DNA of 24,634 bases from an uncultured Granulosicoccus sp. GTDB lineage: Bacteria; Pseudomonadota; Gammaproteobacteria; Granulosicoccales; Granulosicoccaceae. The notes under the pieces were generated by a model. It made no database searches and had not been told where the DNA came from. It saw nothing but the letters and a program-made list of their open reading frames with translations. The position numbers were made by a program, and so were the translations under genes. Every line of letters begins with the position of its first letter. Within the stretch, counting starts at the first letter, position 1. Location of the stretch: positions 1 through 24,634 of the forward strand of contig CALLPU010000032.1 in the NCBI GenBank assembly GCA_938016235.1, given 5' to 3'. Positions 22,337 through 24,634 of this stretch are shown piece by piece.

Positions 22337-23893
22337 CTACGGCTGATCCACGGCTGTTGCCTGGATGCGCGAATCAACCGACAGAGTGTTGAACCAGTCA
22401 CTGAATTCGGATTGCTGAGTGGCGCTGAGGTGAAGTTCGTGCTTGGTACGTCTGGATAATATGTCGGCAGCGGTTTGCGCCCATTCATGCTCAACCAGAT
22501 AATGGACTTCACGTTCATACAGTACACCGCCAAAGTGCAAGCCAAGATCTTCTGTGACGGTGGCACTGCCGAGCAGTTGTTTGGCCCGTGTGCCATACAA
22601 ACGCGCGTAATGGTGAACCACATCAACGGGCAGCTCGGCATAATGCGCCTGCAGTTCTGATTCAAAACGGGTGAAGTCCGCGTTATCCATATCGCCCCCG
22701 GGCAACGGCGCGTAAGCCGTCCATGCGCGCCCCTTCACAGGCAGCTGGGCTGCAAGCTTATCGATGGCCTGTTCAGCCAGTTTGCGATAAGTGGTTATCT
22801 TTCCGCCGTAGATGCTGAGCAAGGGGCAACGCCCGGCAGCGTTATCCAGATCAAACAGATAATCCCGGGTTACCGCGCTGGGATTGTCTGCGTCATCATC
22901 AAACAGCGGACGAACACCTGAAAAACTGTGCAGAACGTCTGACGTGGTGAGCGGTTGCTGGAAATAGCGATTGACGGCCGCAATCAGATATTCAATTTCT
23001 GCGGCATCCACACAAACGTCTGAAGGATCACCTTCGTACGGTATATCCGTGGTGCCGATCAGCGCTTTATCGTCTTCGTACGGATTGATGAAAATGACGC
23101 GTTTGTCAGTATGTTGAATCAGATACGCCTGATTACCTTCCCAGAACTTGTTTACGACAATATGGCTGCCCTTGACCAATCGGATGCGTCGTTTTGCAGT
23201 GACATCAGAAACACCATCAATGACCGTATCCACCCACGGGCCTGCTGCATTAACCATCGCACCCGCCGTTACCGTCAACGGCTGTCGATTGTGGCCACGC
23301 TCCAGAGCGATACACCACGCATCACCGTCGCGCCTTGCCGCTCGGCAGGTTGTTCGGGTCATCACTGTGGCGCCTCGCTCGACTGCATCCACCACATTCA
23401 AGACAACCAATCTGGCATCATCCACCCAGCAATCCGAATACTCGAAGGCGCGCCGGTATTCGGGTTTGATGGGCGATCCTTCAGGGTCGGTGGCAAGATC
23501 CAGGGAACGGGTTGGAGGCAAACGTTTACGCCCGCCCAGGTGATCGTAAAGCAGTAACCCCAGCCTGACCAGCCAGGCCGGGCGGTCATCCGGGCTATGC
23601 GGCAGCACAAAGCGCATGGGCCAGATGATGTGCGGTGCAGCTTCGAGCAAAACTTCGCGCTCAATCAATGCATGGCGAACCAACCGGAATTCGTAATATT
23701 CAAGATACCGCAAGCCACCATGTATCAACTTTCCCGAGCGTGAACTGGTGCCCTGGGCAAGATCATCCTTCTCTACCAGCAGCACCGATAAACCGCGTCC
23801 GGCAGCATCTCGCGCAATGCCGGCGCCGTTGATACCACCGCCCACCACGCAAAGATCAAAATGCTGAGAATCGTGCGAAAATGACTCACTCAT
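22337..23893 (-). CDS. glpD: FAD-dependent glycerol-3-phosphate dehydrogenase (GlpD type)
   Basis: 518-residue membrane-associated flavoenzyme that oxidises sn-glycerol 3-phosphate (or a related polyol phosphate) and passes electrons to quinone. The N-terminal FAD site VVGGGINGAGIARDAAGRG is at 16-34, with the ribose-binding Glu (LLVEKDD) near 41; GTSSRSGKLIHGGLRYLE (48-65) is the GlpD signature, and IYGGKITTYRKLAEQA (near 365-380) and the C-terminal DAO_C helices complete it. The length is close to E. coli GlpD (501). The ATG at 23893 is preferred; a TTG at 23908 would add five residues. It follows the dehydrogenase gene by 20 bp and precedes the kinase by 43 bp. EryB, the erythritol-phosphate dehydrogenase, is also a GlpD homologue next to an FGGY kinase, so another polyol phosphate is possible. 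Confidence 0.93.
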   Translation of the reverse strand: MSESFSHDSQHFDLCVVGGGINGAGIARDAAGRGLSVLLVEKDDLAQGTSSRSGKLIHGGLRYLEYYEFRLVRHALIEREVLLEAAPHIIWPMRFVLPHSPDDRPAWLVRLGLLLYDHLGGRKRLPPTRSLDLATDPEGSPIKPEYRRAFEYSDCWVDDARLVVLNVVDAVERGATVMTRTTCRAARRDGDAWCIALERGHNRQPLTVTAGAMVNAAGPWVDTVIDGVSDVTAKRRIRLVKGSHIVVNKFWEGNQAYLIQHTDKRVIFINPYEDDKALIGTTDIPYEGDPSDVCVDAAEIEYLIAAVNRYFQQPLTTSDVLHSFSGVRPLFDDDADNPSAVTRDYLFDLDNAAGRCPLLSIYGGKITTYRKLAEQAIDKLAAQLPVKGRAWTAYAPLPGGDMDNADFTRFESELQAHYAELPVDVVHHYARLYGTRAKQLLGSATVTEDLGLHFGGVLYEREVHYLVEHEWAQTAADILSRRTKHELHLSATQQSEFSDWFNTLSVDSRIQATAVDQP

Positions 23894-23913
23894 GGTCGTA
23901 TTCAACAACGGTG

Positions 23914-24634
23914 TCAGTTACATGGGTTCAGTGCAGGCAATCCTTTAAGGTATCGATCAATTTCGGTGGCGGCCTGTTCGGCAGCGTAGGTCACCGTACG
24001 CACGGAAGCGCCAGCGATATGCGGAGTCAGCGTCACGTTCGGCTGGCTTAGCAAAGGCCAGTCCTGTGGAACCGGCTCAATGGCATAGGTATCCAGCACC
24101 GCTCCACCTAGATGTTCGCCAGACAGCGCCTCGTTCAACGCGTCATAGTCAACCAGTGGCCCGCGTGCCGTATTGACAAACAGACTTCCCGCTCGCATTT
24201 TGGCGAACGCTTCTGCATCCATCATTCCCGATGTTTCTTCCGTGACCCTGGCGTGTAGCGTTACCACATCACTGCGTGTGAGCAAGGCGTCCAGTGAGAC
24301 GAGCTCAACGCCGGCACTCAAATCATCAGCATCCAGTTGCACGTAAGGGTCACAGACAAGCACCTTCGTGCCAAACGCACGCAGCAATTTGACCACACGT
24401 CTGCCTATGTTGCCGTAACCGACCACGCCGACCGTCTGCTCATTCAACTCCCGTCCTGTAGAGTCTGAACGGTAGAGATCACCTCGCCATTCACCGTTGC
24501 GCATGGTTTCGTGCCCGACCCGGATCAATCGGGTTTCGGACAGAATTGCACCCAGGGTGAACTCAGCCACCGCTGATGCATTGCGGCCCGGTGTGTTGAC
24601 AACCTTGACAGCGTGTTCGGCCGCGGCGGCCATG
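23914..24634 (-). CDS. D-isomer 2-hydroxyacid dehydrogenase (partial, N-terminus outside window)
   Basis: C-terminal 239 or so residues of a D-2-hydroxyacid dehydrogenase resembling phosphoglycerate dehydrogenase; the family has about 310-330, so the first 80-90 residues lie beyond the right edge. The Met at the edge is inside the usual NVD-AAAAEH region and is not the start. Counted from that edge Met, the NAD site GYGNIG is at 72-77 with Asp95 at the end of beta-2 (CDPY), and the catalytic residues Arg157 (NTARGPLVD), Glu186 (DTYAIEP) and His205 (TPHIAG) are all present. There is no ACT domain. The gene is the most upstream member of the operon seen here. Substrate unknown; its place beside the GlpD-type, kinase and phosphatase genes suggests a hydroxyacid from the same route. 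Confidence 0.93.
   Translation of the reverse strand, partial: MAAAAEHAVKVVNTPGRNASAVAEFTLGAILSETRLIRVGHETMRNGEWRGDLYRSDSTGRELNEQTVGVVGYGNIGRRVVKLLRAFGTKVLVCDPYVQLDADDLSAGVELVSLDALLTRSDVVTLHARVTEETSGMMDAEAFAKMRAGSLFVNTARGPLVDYDALNEALSGEHLGGAVLDTYAIEPVPQDWPLLSQPNVTLTPHIAGASVRTVTYAAEQAATEIDRYLKGLPALNPCN

Overview
The window reads as chromosomal DNA of a proteobacterium, most likely a metabolically versatile (possibly marine) gammaproteobacterium. The DUF945/YdgA-type protein, the RhlE helicase, the soluble chemotaxis receptor and the many catabolic operons point that way, but no rRNA, tRNA or core ribosomal gene is present to fix the lineage. Coding density is high and nearly every gene is on the minus strand; only the GntR regulator and the FMN glutamate-synthase-like gene are on the plus strand. 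I saw no insertion sequence, phage gene, CRISPR array or tRNA.

Layout. Bases 1-317 hold no convincing gene. Bases 318-1644: a glutathione S-transferase-like protein and a LysE/RhtB exporter. Bases 1878-8631: a six-gene minus-strand run, in transcription order an SsuD-like FMNH2-dependent monooxygenase, a flavin reductase, a sugar-type solute-binding protein, two MalF/MalG-type permeases and a MalK/UgpC-type ATPase. A GntR/UTRA regulator (8732-9478) is divergent from it, and a consensus-like promoter with iterated repeats lies between them. This is the most interesting part: a sulfonate-type two-component monooxygenase coupled to a carbohydrate importer resembles the oxidative sulfoquinovose (sulfo-SMO) logic, but no sulfoquinovosidase or SmoB-type aldo-keto reductase is visible here.

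Bases 9593-10945: RhlE-type DEAD-box helicase behind a leader of about 135 nt. Bases 11133-13584: a DUF945 protein, a secreted DM13 protein whose ribosome binding site lies in an inverted repeat, and a small four-helix membrane protein. Bases 13694-15795: two overlapping Gfo/Idh/MocA oxidoreductases. Bases 16004-17659: a membrane-anchored, glutaminase-less glutamate-synthase-like FMN/Fe-S protein. Bases 17679-19097: a soluble chemoreceptor with a C-terminal sensor-like domain.

Bases 19222-24634: a tight minus-strand catabolic operon, in transcription order a D-2-hydroxyacid dehydrogenase (cut by the window edge), a GlpD-type FAD dehydrogenase, an FGGY kinase of the plant/cyanobacterial D-ribulose-kinase type, a class IIA HAD protein with an altered first motif, and a fold-type IV aminotransferase lacking the usual PLP-binding Glu. 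Together these look like phosphorylation and oxidation of a polyol or ketose; the substrate cannot be fixed from sequence.
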